From an uncultured Oscillospiraceae bacterium (lineage in GTDB: Bacteria; Bacillota; Clostridia; Oscillospirales; Oscillospiraceae): DNA of 64,000 nucleotides. Below are positions 42,410 to 49,918 of this stretch, piece after piece. The DNA lies in NCBI GenBank assembly GCA_934591895.1, contig CAKTPP010000007.1:65509-129508 (forward strand). The letters are read 5' to 3'. Every line of letters begins with the position of its first letter. The first letter of the stretch is position 1. A program made the translations under genes and the position numbers. The notes under the pieces were generated by a model, which was not told the DNA's origin, did no database searches, and was given only the letters and a program-made list of their open reading frames with translations.

Positions 42410-42479
42410 GGCCGCAAACGCGCAATGCAGTCAGACCGTAGCTCCCTTTATCAAAAAAACAGACCTGTTTGACAGCCGA
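42410..42479 (-). mobile_element. Remnant of the terminator-embedded repeat, copy D
   Basis: Read on the minus strand it matches the start of copies A-C: GGCTGTCAAA, a T-rich arm ending TTTGATAAAGGG, CGGTCTGACTGCA, then GCGTTTGCGGCC. The central GC-rich hairpin and the whole right half are gone. It abuts the terminator at 42480; the second hairpin copy expected on the other side is missing, consistent with an old deletion. Confidence 0.7.
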
Positions 42480-42512
42480 ACATCCCTGCACGGGCGTGCA
42501 GGGATGTTTTTT
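42480..42512 (+). terminator. Terminator of glmS-guaA
   Basis: A perfect 12-bp stem (ACATCCCTGCAC and complement) around GGGC is followed by T6. Confidence 0.93.
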
Positions 42513-42524
42513 GCTGCCCGCACC

Positions 42525-42553
42525 TTGCGCCGGCGCGGGTTTCTGATTATAAT
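42525..42553 (+). promoter_or_regulatory. Promoter of ispD-ispF
   Basis: TTGCGC, 17 bases, TATAAT, 56 bases before the ispD ATG. Confidence 0.78.
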
Positions 42554-42609
42554 AAAAACATAACAACTGTGCACGTACATAACAGCAACGGAAAGAAAGG
42601 AGCGATTGA

Positions 42610-43335
42610 ATGGCACTTTACGGGAAAATCAAGGCAAAGCTCGGCGGCAAGCCGTTTTGCACGATGGTCGTGCTGGCAGCCGGATCGTCCAAACGTATGG
42701 GACGCGACAAACTGATGATGGAGGTCGGCGGCGTACCGGTGCTTGTGCGTTCGCTGCAGGCGATGCAGAATTGTGCTGCAGTCGACGAGCTGATCGTCGT
42801 CACGCGCACGTCGCGCCTTGAGGAGATCGCTGCGCTGCGCGACCGCTACGCGTTGACAAAGATGACGAAGGTCGTCGTCGGCGGCATGACGCGCGCCGAG
42901 TCGTCACTGGCCGGCGTTCTGGCCGCGAGCAGCCGCGCCACGCTCATCGGCATCCATGATGCCGCGCGTCCGCTCGTGACGGATGCGATCATCACCGACA
43001 CCATCCGTGCGGCGCAAAAGAGCCGCGCAGCCGCGCCCGGTATTCCGGTGCGCGACACGGTCAAGGTCACGGCTGACGGCATCATCACCGGTACGCCTGC
43101 CCGCTCGACCCTCTCCGCAATTCAGACGCCGCAGGTGTTTCAGGCGGATCTCATCAAGGGCGCGCTCACCAATGCCATGCGCAGGCATCTGGCCATCACG
43201 GACGACTGCTCGGCGGTCGAGCTGCTGCGCGTCAGGCCTGTCGTGACGCAGGGCTCGGATGAGAATATCAAGATCACGACGCCGATCGATATCGAGCTTG
43301 CCGAGGCCATTTTGAGGAGGCGCGGCAGGGCATGA
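42610..43335 (+). CDS. ispD: 2-C-methyl-D-erythritol 4-phosphate cytidylyltransferase
   Basis: Third step of the MEP isoprenoid pathway. 241 residues. The CTP-binding loop is VLAAGSSKRMGRDKLMMEVGG, followed by VVGGMTRAESS, HDAARPLV, IQTPQVF and TDDCSAVE. AAAGGAG is 7 bases upstream. The stop overlaps ispF by 4 bases, so steps 3 and 5 of the pathway are coupled; ispE is elsewhere. Confidence 0.96.
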   Translation: MALYGKIKAKLGGKPFCTMVVLAAGSSKRMGRDKLMMEVGGVPVLVRSLQAMQNCAAVDELIVVTRTSRLEEIAALRDRYALTKMTKVVVGGMTRAESSLAGVLAASSRATLIGIHDAARPLVTDAIITDTIRAAQKSRAAAPGIPVRDTVKVTADGIITGTPARSTLSAIQTPQVFQADLIKGALTNAMRRHLAITDDCSAVELLRVRPVVTQGSDENIKITTPIDIELAEAILRRRGRA

Positions 43336-43811
43336 TGCGCATTGGACACGGATATGACGTGCACCGCCTTGTCCGCGGGCGCAGGCTCATCCTCGGCGGT
43401 GTGGACATCCCGTATGAGACCGGCCTGCTCGGCCATTCGGATGCCGATGTGCTCACACACGCCGTCATGGACGCGCTGCTCGGTGCGGCCGCCATGGGCG
43501 ACATCGGCCACCTTTTCCCGGACAATGATCCCGCGTTTGCCGGAGCGGACAGTCTGGCGCTGCTGCGCGAGGTGATGGCGCGCCTGCACGCCGAGGGGTA
43601 TGCGGTCGGCAACATCGACTGCACGGTGCTTGCTCAGGCACCGAAGCTCGCGCCGCACATTGCGCAGATGCGCCGCAATCTGGCAGAGTCTCTGGACATC
43701 GGCACCGACTGTGTCAGCATCAAGGCAACGACCGAGGAGGGTCTCGGCTTCACCGGAGCACGTGAGGGCATCGCGGCGCACGCGGTCGTGCTGATCGAAA
43801 AGCAGGCGTAA
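43332..43811 (+). CDS. ispF: 2-C-methyl-D-erythritol 2,4-cyclodiphosphate synthase
   Basis: 159 residues. Zn-binding GHGYDVHRL, substrate loops GHSDADVLTHAVMDALLGAA and DIGHLFPDND, and the C-terminal SIKATTEEGLGFTGAREG are all present. Forms MEcPP in the MEP pathway. Start fixed by the overlap with ispD. Confidence 0.97.
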   Translation: MMRIGHGYDVHRLVRGRRLILGGVDIPYETGLLGHSDADVLTHAVMDALLGAAAMGDIGHLFPDNDPAFAGADSLALLREVMARLHAEGYAVGNIDCTVLAQAPKLAPHIAQMRRNLAESLDIGTDCVSIKATTEEGLGFTGAREGIAAHAVVLIEKQA

Positions 43812-43857
43812 ACGCCTGCGCCGCTCCCGCATAGAATGGTGCATCACCATGTGGGAG
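43802..43857 (+). promoter_or_regulatory. Tandem hairpins between ispF and the DUF3343 gene
   Basis: GCAGGCG/CGCCTGC around TAAA spans the ispF stop. CTCCCGCAT (43824-43832) then pairs with ATGTGGGAG (43849-43857), enclosing ATGGTG/CACCAT. The second stem covers part of the GGGAGGG ribosome binding site of the next gene, so it could limit its translation. Confidence 0.55.
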
Positions 43858-43864
43858 GGAGCTC

Positions 43865-44125
43865 ATGATGCAGCGCTATTGTCTGATCCTGTGCCGGTCG
43901 CTGACCTATGCACAGCGGTCATCTCGGGTGCTGGAGCGCGCGGGCATCACTGCCGCCGTGCTCAAAGCGCCGCAAAGCGTCTCCAAAACCGGATGCACGT
44001 ATTGCGTCAAACTGAAGGAATCCCGTCTGGAACGTGCACTGCCGCTCCTGGACCGCGCAGCGATCCAGCGGGGAAAAATCTATCGCCTGCTGGAAGATGG
44101 CACTTACCAGGAGGTGACGGTATGA
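43865..44125 (+). CDS. DUF3343 protein (putative Se/S carrier-like)
   Basis: 86 residues. The conserved core is SRVLERAGITAAVLKAPQSVSKTGCTYCVKLKES, with a CTYC motif. DUF3343 proteins have been proposed as sulfur or selenium carriers by resemblance to SirA/YedF-associated proteins; this is not established. GGGAGGG lies 5 bases before the ATGATG start. The stop overlaps the class V aminotransferase by 4 bases, which suggests it accepts sulfur or selenium from that enzyme (inference from context). Confidence 0.82.
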   Translation: MMQRYCLILCRSLTYAQRSSRVLERAGITAAVLKAPQSVSKTGCTYCVKLKESRLERALPLLDRAAIQRGKIYRLLEDGTYQEVTV

Positions 44126-45261
44126 TCTATCTGGACTCGGCGGCCACGAGCCTGCTCAAGCCGCCGTCGGTGGCGCGTGCAGCGTCGGCGGCCATACGCA
44201 CGATGGCAAGCCCCGGCCGCGGCGGACACAGCGCCGCCATGCGCGCGGCCGACACGGTCTATGCCTGTCGGGAGGCGGCAGCGGCGCTCTTTCACGTGCC
44301 GGAGCCGGAGCGCGTTGTGTTCACCGCGAACGCGACGCACGCGCTCGACATTGCCATCCATTCGCTCGTCTCGCCCGGCGATCCGGTCGTGATCTCGGGC
44401 TATGAGCACAACTCCGTCACGCGCCCGCTGCATGCCTTGGGCGCGCAGGTGCGCGTTGCTGCGAGTCCACTGTTCGATCCCGAGGCGGCGGTCGATGCGT
44501 TCCGCCGCGCGCTGCCGGGGGCGAAGGCGGCCGTATGTACCATGGTGTCGAATGTGTTCGGCTATCAGCTGCCTGTGCAGGAGATCGCGGCGCTCTGCGC
44601 TGAGGCGCGCGTTGCGCTGATCGTGGACGCGTCACAGGCGGCAGGCTGCGTCGCGCTGGATGCAGCCGCGCTCGGTGCGGCCTTTGTCGCCATGCCGGGG
44701 CATAAGGGGCTGCTCGGGCCGCAGGGAACGGGCATTTTGCTCTGCTTTGCGCAGCCGAAGCCGCTGCTGTACGGCGGTACGGGTTCCCAGAGCATGCTTC
44801 AGACCATGCCGGAGCAGCTGCCCGACCGGCTCGAGGCCGGCACGCACAACGTCCCCGGCATCGCGGGATTGTTGGCCGGCATCCGTTACATATCCGCGCA
44901 GGGTGTTGACAATATCGCCCGGCGGGAGTGGCGGCGTCTGCAGAATCTGACCGACCGTCTGCGCGCAGAGCCGCGGCTGGAGCTGTTCGCGTCGCCGGAT
45001 GCGTCCTGCCAGACGGCGGTGCTGTCCGTCCGCTGCCGCGATATGGACTGCGAGACGCTTGCGCAGGCGCTCGCGCGCTGCGGCATTGCCGTGCGCGCGG
45101 GGCTGCATTGCGCGCCGGTCGCGCACCGCACGGCGGATACGCTCGAGACGGGCACGGTGCGGCTGAGCCTGTCACCGTTTACGACGGACGCGGACATTGT
45201 GCACACGGTGCGTGCACTTGACGACATTCTGCGTATGGGCGAAAGCAGATTTTTGTATTGA
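44122..45261 (+). CDS. Class V aminotransferase, cysteine desulfurase-like
   Basis: 379 residues. MIYLDSAATSLLKPPSV, EHNSVTRPL, VDASQAAG and the PLP lysine in AMPGHKGLLGPQGTG mark the SufS/CsdA-like group. GLHCAPVAHRT near the end carries the catalytic-loop Cys. AGGAGG is 7 bases upstream of the ATG, which overlaps the DUF3343 stop. It is the second cysteine desulfurase-like enzyme in the window and differs from the NifS-type one at 19820. Selenocysteine lyase activity is an alternative. Confidence 0.88.
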   Translation: MIYLDSAATSLLKPPSVARAASAAIRTMASPGRGGHSAAMRAADTVYACREAAAALFHVPEPERVVFTANATHALDIAIHSLVSPGDPVVISGYEHNSVTRPLHALGAQVRVAASPLFDPEAAVDAFRRALPGAKAAVCTMVSNVFGYQLPVQEIAALCAEARVALIVDASQAAGCVALDAAALGAAFVAMPGHKGLLGPQGTGILLCFAQPKPLLYGGTGSQSMLQTMPEQLPDRLEAGTHNVPGIAGLLAGIRYISAQGVDNIARREWRRLQNLTDRLRAEPRLELFASPDASCQTAVLSVRCRDMDCETLAQALARCGIAVRAGLHCAPVAHRTADTLETGTVRLSLSPFTTDADIVHTVRALDDILRMGESRFLY

Positions 45262-45286
45262 AATCCGCGGGCTTGTAGGGTATAAT
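45258..45286 (+). promoter_or_regulatory. Promoter of cdaA-cdaR
   Basis: TTGAAA, 17 bases, TATAAT. The -35 box overlaps the stop codon of the upstream aminotransferase gene. Confidence 0.85.
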
Positions 45287-45351
45287 ATTATAATTCATAA
45301 GAATGGCGTTTTGCGCCCGCAAAACGGAAACCAACAGCCGAGGGAATGCTT

Positions 45352-46266
45352 ATGGCACAACTTGCAGCCTTCTGGGCGAAGCTGACGATGCTGGTGTCGA
45401 CGATCCGGTTTTCGGACATCGTGGATATCCTGATCGTCGCATATCTGATCTACAATATCATCATGCTCATCCGCAAGACGAATTCGTTCCGCCTTGCGCG
45501 CGGTATCCTGCTGATCCTGATCGCGCTCTGGCTCTCAGGCGTGCTGAAGCTGACGATGTTCAACCGCCTCCTGCAAAAGACGGTCGAGCTCGGCCTCATC
45601 GCGCTCGTCATCATCTTTCAGCCGGAGCTGCGCCGCCTGCTTGAGCGCATGGGCAGCAAGACGTTTCCGAGCTTCGGGCCGAAGCCGCTTGAAGCGCTTG
45701 GCATGGATAACGTCATCTCGCAGACCATCGCCGCCTGCACGCAGCTGTCGTCGACAAAGACCGGCGCGCTCATCGTCTTTGAGCGCGGCGTGACGCTCGA
45801 TGAGCAGATGCGCAGCGGCACGACCGTCAATTCCGATGTGACGGCGGAGCTGCTCAAGAATATTTTCTATCCCAAAGCGCCGCTGCATGACGGCGCGGTC
45901 GTGATCCGCGACGGGCGCATTGCGGCGGCCGGCTGCGTCCTGCCGCTGACGAGCAATACAAACCTCAGCCCCGATCTCGGCACGCGCCACCGCGCGGGCA
46001 TCGGCATGAGCGAGCATTCGGACGCTGTGGTCGTGATCGTCTCGGAGGAGACCGGCGGCATCTCCATCGCCGTGGACGGTATGCTCAAGCGCCGCCTCTC
46101 CGCAGAGACGTTTGAGGCGATCCTGCGCAGCGAGCTGCTGCCCGAGGAGGAGCAGCAGCGCAAGCGCTGGGACATTTTTGTCGATTTCGTAAAGAAACTC
46201 AATCCGCTTCGCCGGGAGAACCGCTATGACAAAAAAGACGACAATCAACAAGATCATCGGCAGTAA
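45352..46266 (+). CDS. cdaA: Diadenylate cyclase CdaA
   Basis: Synthesises c-di-AMP from two ATP at the membrane. 304 residues: three N-terminal transmembrane helices (about residues 20-95), then the DAC domain with LHDGAVVI (DGA) and GTRHRAGIG (RHR). ATG at 45352 has GAGGGA 6 bases upstream; the ATG two codons earlier touches that site. It overlaps cdaR by 41 bases. The usual third partner glmM is not next to it here, although glmS is 5 kb upstream. Confidence 0.95.
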   Translation: MAQLAAFWAKLTMLVSTIRFSDIVDILIVAYLIYNIIMLIRKTNSFRLARGILLILIALWLSGVLKLTMFNRLLQKTVELGLIALVIIFQPELRRLLERMGSKTFPSFGPKPLEALGMDNVISQTIAACTQLSSTKTGALIVFERGVTLDEQMRSGTTVNSDVTAELLKNIFYPKAPLHDGAVVIRDGRIAAAGCVLPLTSNTNLSPDLGTRHRAGIGMSEHSDAVVVIVSEETGGISIAVDGMLKRRLSAETFEAILRSELLPEEEQQRKRWDIFVDFVKKLNPLRRENRYDKKDDNQQDHRQ

Positions 46267-47476
46267 AGCATTCTGGATCATCATTTCGCTGCTCGCCTCG
46301 TTCCTGCTCTGGACATACATCATGTCCACGGAGGAGACGACGATCGAAATGACGTTTTCCAATGTCAAGGTCGTGTATCAGGGCGCGGAGGATCTGCGCG
46401 CCGCGCGCGGCCTGATCGTGACGGACGCCGACGCCGACAGCGTGACCGTGCGCCTCAAGGGTACGCGGCGCGTGCTCGGAAATCTCAGCTCGGCAGATCT
46501 GTCTGCGGTCATTGACGTGTCCGGCATTTCGCAGGCGCGCGAGATGCAGGTGAGCTATTCGCTGCAGTATCCGACCAATGTCGATAAGAGCAGCATCACG
46601 GTCCTGAGCAAAACGCCTGAGACCATCAGCTTCTCCGTCGTGCAGGAGGCCAACAAGACGCTGGAGGTCAAGGGGGTCTTTACCGGCAGCGTGAAAGAAG
46701 GCTACACGGCCGAGCCCATCAAGGTCGAGCCGTCGTCCATCACGCTCTACGGCCCGCAGGAGGAGCTCGATGAGGTCGACAGCATCTGCGTGTATGTCAC
46801 GCGCACGGATCTGGATAAGTCCATCGCGCCGACCAACTGCCCCTATGTCCTGCTGGATAAGGACGGCAACAAGCTCAAGCCCAAGGAGATCTCCGGCAAC
46901 TATGACACGGTCAGCGTGTCGATGCCGGTGCTGATGAATAAGGATCTGCCGCTCACGGTCTCGCTTGTCGCCGGCGCCGGAGCGACGGAGGAAAACTGCG
47001 TCGTCGATATCGAGCCGAAGAGCATTCAGGTCGCCGGCGACACGGATGTGCTCAGCAAGCTCAATCAGATCGTCGTTGCGACGATCGATCTGTCCGGCTT
47101 TGCCACATCGTATGAGACGACGGTCACGATCCCGCTGGAAAATGACCTGCGTAATCTCAGCGGCGTCACGGAGGCGACGGTGCGTGTCTCTGTCCGCGGT
47201 CTGGCGACGGAGAAGATCACGGCGACCAATATCACGACGACCGGCACGACCCGCAGCGTCGAGATCATGACGACGTCGCTGCCCGTGACCGTGCGCGCGC
47301 CGGAGGATGTGATCTCGCAGATCGCGGCGGAAAACGTGCGCGTGGTCGTGGATCTGACCAATTACAAGGCCACGAGCGGCACGGTCGCCGTTCCGGCAAA
47401 AATCTATGTGGACGGCTTCTCCAACGCCGGTGCGGTCGGAGAGTATGTCGTGAATGTGCGTTTTACAGGAGGATGA
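46226..47476 (+). CDS. cdaR: CdaA regulator CdaR (YbbR domains)
   Basis: 416 residues: one N-terminal membrane helix (AFWIIISLLASFLLWTYIMS) followed by several extracellular YbbR repeats, each with a TV.L.G-type strand (SVTVRLKGTRRVL, SITLYGPQEEL, SIQVAGDTDVL, PVTVRAPEDVI). Binds CdaA and modulates c-di-AMP output. Start lies inside cdaA. Confidence 0.93.
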   Translation: MTKKTTINKIIGSKAFWIIISLLASFLLWTYIMSTEETTIEMTFSNVKVVYQGAEDLRAARGLIVTDADADSVTVRLKGTRRVLGNLSSADLSAVIDVSGISQAREMQVSYSLQYPTNVDKSSITVLSKTPETISFSVVQEANKTLEVKGVFTGSVKEGYTAEPIKVEPSSITLYGPQEELDEVDSICVYVTRTDLDKSIAPTNCPYVLLDKDGNKLKPKEISGNYDTVSVSMPVLMNKDLPLTVSLVAGAGATEENCVVDIEPKSIQVAGDTDVLSKLNQIVVATIDLSGFATSYETTVTIPLENDLRNLSGVTEATVRVSVRGLATEKITATNITTTGTTRSVEIMTTSLPVTVRAPEDVISQIAAENVRVVVDLTNYKATSGTVAVPAKIYVDGFSNAGAVGEYVVNVRFTGG

Positions 47477-47480
47477 TACG

Positions 47481-47891
47481 ATGACGCAGAATGCTGTGGT
47501 GACCAGACTGATCAGCCGCCACGTGGCGGAGGTGGAGGTGGAGCGCGGCACTGCCTGCGGCGGCACGTGTGAGTCGTGCGAGGCGTGCGTGTTCCAGAGC
47601 CGCATTCGGGCCGAGGCGCTCAATAAGGTCTCGGCGCTTCCGGGTCAGAAGGTCGTCATCGAGAGCAAGACGTCGGATGTGCTCGGCGCGGCCGCACTGC
47701 TGTATCTGGTTCCGTTCGTGCTCCTGTTTCTGGGCTATGCCATCGGCAGTGCGCTCGGCTGGGGTGAGGGCGGCTGTGTGCTGATCGGCTTTGCCTTTTT
47801 TGCACTCGGCGTAGCGTGCAACGTTGTGTACCAGCGCCGTAAGAAAGCGAGCCCCATTACATTTGAGATCATTCAGGTCATGGAGACCTGA
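47481..47891 (+). CDS. SoxR-reducing/RseC family membrane protein
   Basis: 136 residues. N-terminal Cys cluster CGGTCESCEAC, then two hydrophobic helices (AAALLYLVPFVLLFLGYAIGSAL and GGCVLIGFAFFALGVACNVVY). This is the RseC/MucC layout; in Firmicutes the protein is often linked to Rnf or electron transfer, and no sigma-E system is implied. AGGAGG lies 8 bases before the ATG. It sits 4 bases after cdaR and before yicC. Confidence 0.82.
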   Translation: MTQNAVVTRLISRHVAEVEVERGTACGGTCESCEACVFQSRIRAEALNKVSALPGQKVVIESKTSDVLGAAALLYLVPFVLLFLGYAIGSALGWGEGGCVLIGFAFFALGVACNVVYQRRKKASPITFEIIQVMET

Positions 47892-47911
47892 GATAAGAAG
47901 GGTAAGAGCAA

Positions 47912-48790
47912 ATGATTAGAAGTATGACCGGCTACGGCGGCGCGAAGGGCGTCGTCGAGGGCCTGAACGTCACGGTCGAACTCAAGAGCGTCAACAACCG
48001 CTATCTGGACATTGCCGTGCGCATGCCGCGCAGCTTCCTCTTCGCCGAGGACGCGGTCAAATCCACCATCCAGCAGCACGTCAGCCGCGGCAAGCTGGAC
48101 GTGTTCGTCACGATCGACTCCTCACAGGCGGCCGACACCGTCCTGCGTGTGAACGAGCCGCTGCTGAGCGCCTATGTTGACACGCTCAACGCGCTCGCCG
48201 TGCGCTACGATCTGAAAAACGACATGTCGCTCATGTCGCTCATGCGTTTTCCGGACATTCTGTCCGTGGAAAAGGCGGAGGCGGATCAGGATAAGATCCG
48301 CGCCGGCCTGATTGAGCTGACGCAGCAGGCGCTCTCGGACTATGACCAGATGCGTGAGCGCGAGGGTGAAAAGCTCCGCGCGGACGTGGCCGAAAAGCTC
48401 GCGCGCATCGAGTCACTCGTCGCGCGGGTCGAAACGGCCGCTCCCGAGACGACTGCCGCCTATGAGGCGCGTCTGCGTCAGAAGCTTGAGGCGGTGCTCT
48501 CTGCGACCGATATCGATGAGGCGCGCATCATCGCCGAGGCCGCCATTTTTGCCGACCATGTCGCCGTCGACGAGGAGACGGTGCGCCTGCGCAGCCACAT
48601 TGCGCAGCTGCGCCAGATGCTTGAGAGCGGCTCGCCGGTCGGCCGCAAGGCGGACTTCCTCATTCAGGAGTTCAACCGTGAGGCGAACACCATCGGCTCC
48701 AAGTGCCAGAACGCGGACATCGCGAAGGTGGTCGTGGATCTCAAGTCCGAGATCGAGAAGATCCGTGAGCAGATCCAGAACATCGAGTAA
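47912..48790 (+). CDS. yicC: YicC family endoribonuclease
   Basis: 292 residues. MIRSMTGYGGAK and ELKSVNNRYLDIAVRMP at the N-terminus and SDIAKVVVDLKSEIEKIREQIQNIE-like end match YicC/YloC, which degrades some small RNAs in E. coli. First gene of the conserved yicC-remA-gmk-rpoZ group. Confidence 0.92.
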   Translation: MIRSMTGYGGAKGVVEGLNVTVELKSVNNRYLDIAVRMPRSFLFAEDAVKSTIQQHVSRGKLDVFVTIDSSQAADTVLRVNEPLLSAYVDTLNALAVRYDLKNDMSLMSLMRFPDILSVEKAEADQDKIRAGLIELTQQALSDYDQMREREGEKLRADVAEKLARIESLVARVETAAPETTAAYEARLRQKLEAVLSATDIDEARIIAEAAIFADHVAVDEETVRLRSHIAQLRQMLESGSPVGRKADFLIQEFNREANTIGSKCQNADIAKVVVDLKSEIEKIREQIQNIE

Positions 48791-48801
48791 GGAGCGGCGA
48801 T

Positions 48802-49065
48802 TTGAAACTCATCAACATCGGATACGGAAACTATGTTTCCTCGGAGCGGCTGTTGGCTGTCGTCAGTCCGGATTCCGCCCCCATCAAGCGCATCGTGCAG
48901 GACAGCCGTGAGATCGGCATGCTCATCGATGCGACCTATGGCCGGAAAACGCAGGCCGTCCTCATCATGGACACCGGCCATGCCGTGCTCTCGGCGCTGC
49001 CGCCGGATGCGGTACAGGCCCGCGTCGAGGCCACAGATCTGGAAACCGGAGGAGATATGATATGA
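48802..49065 (+). CDS. remA: Extracellular matrix regulator RemA (DUF370)
   Basis: 87 residues. LINIGYGNYVSSERLLAVVSPDSAPIKR is the family signature; RemA is a DNA-binding activator of biofilm matrix genes in Bacillus. The start is TTG, 7 bases after GGAG; no ATG fits. The stop overlaps gmk by 4 bases. Confidence 0.92.
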   Translation: MKLINIGYGNYVSSERLLAVVSPDSAPIKRIVQDSREIGMLIDATYGRKTQAVLIMDTGHAVLSALPPDAVQARVEATDLETGGDMI

Positions 49066-49673
49066 ACCACCAGACAGGGAAGCTGATTCTGATCTCCGGC
49101 CCCTCGGGCACGGGAAAGAGCACGGTCATCTCGCGCCTGATGCGTCTGCGCGATGACGTGTGCTTTTCCGTCTCCGTCACGACGCGCGCCCCGCGCCCCG
49201 GTGAGGCTGACGGAGCGGATTACTTCTTCATCACGCGCACGACGTTTGACGCCATGGTCGCGTCGGACGAGCTGCTTGAGCACGCCGAATATGTCGGCAA
49301 CTGCTACGGTACGCCGAAGAGCTATGTGGAGCGGCGCTGCGCCGAGGGGATGCATGTCCTGTTGGATATCGATGTGCAGGGTGTGCACCAGATCAGCGAG
49401 AAACGTCCGGACGCGATCCGCATCTTCATGATGCCGCCGTCCTTCGCGGAGCTTGAGCGCCGCCTGCGCGGCCGGCACACGGATGACGAGCAGAAGATCT
49501 GCGAGCGGCTGGCACAGGCGCGGCGTGAATGCGCGCTTGCGTATACCTATGATTATGTCGTCATCAACGACGATCCCGACGTTGCAGCCAAAGAGCTCGA
49601 CGCCATCATCACGGCAGAGTGCTGCCGCTATCCCGATCGGAAAAACTATTTTACAGAGGTGCTTGAAAAATGA
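49062..49673 (+). CDS. gmk: Guanylate kinase
   Basis: Phosphorylates GMP to GDP. 203 residues. P-loop ISGPSGTGKST (residues 11-21), SVTTRAPRPGEADGADYFF for GMP binding, and LDIDVQGVHQI. Follows remA by overlap and overlaps rpoZ by 4 bases. It uses the product of guaA located 7 kb upstream. Confidence 0.97.
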   Translation: MNHQTGKLILISGPSGTGKSTVISRLMRLRDDVCFSVSVTTRAPRPGEADGADYFFITRTTFDAMVASDELLEHAEYVGNCYGTPKSYVERRCAEGMHVLLDIDVQGVHQISEKRPDAIRIFMMPPSFAELERRLRGRHTDDEQKICERLAQARRECALAYTYDYVVINDDPDVAAKELDAIITAECCRYPDRKNYFTEVLEK

Positions 49674-49867
49674 TGCTGTATCCCCCCATGAGCGTTCTGG
49701 CCGAAAAGGCCGGCAGCCGCTATCTTCTTGTGAACCTGGTCGCGCGCCGCGCGCGCAACATCGCAGCCGCCGCGCAGGCCGCAGGCGAGCCGCTGGATAC
49801 CAAGCCGGTGTCCATGGCGATCGACGAGGTGTATGACGGCCGCCTTCAGGTCGTGCACAAGGAATAA
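49670..49867 (+). CDS. rpoZ: RNA polymerase omega subunit
   Basis: 65 residues; MMLYPPMSVLAEKAGSRYLLVNLVARRAR and KPVSMAIDEVYDGRL are the omega signature. Assists assembly of the beta' subunit. Start fixed by overlap with gmk. Confidence 0.93.
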   Translation: MMLYPPMSVLAEKAGSRYLLVNLVARRARNIAAAAQAAGEPLDTKPVSMAIDEVYDGRLQVVHKE

Positions 49868-49871
49868 TCCT

Positions 49872-49900
49872 TCAGGCGGGCACTACCCGCCTGATTTTTT
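49872..49900 (+). terminator. Terminator after rpoZ
   Basis: TCAGGCGGG and complement around CACTA, followed by T6. It separates rpoZ from priA by only 51 bases, where coaBC stands in Bacillus. Because no clear promoter follows, partial read-through is likely. Confidence 0.88.
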
Positions 49901-49918
49901 CGGAGAGGGGGCGCGCAG

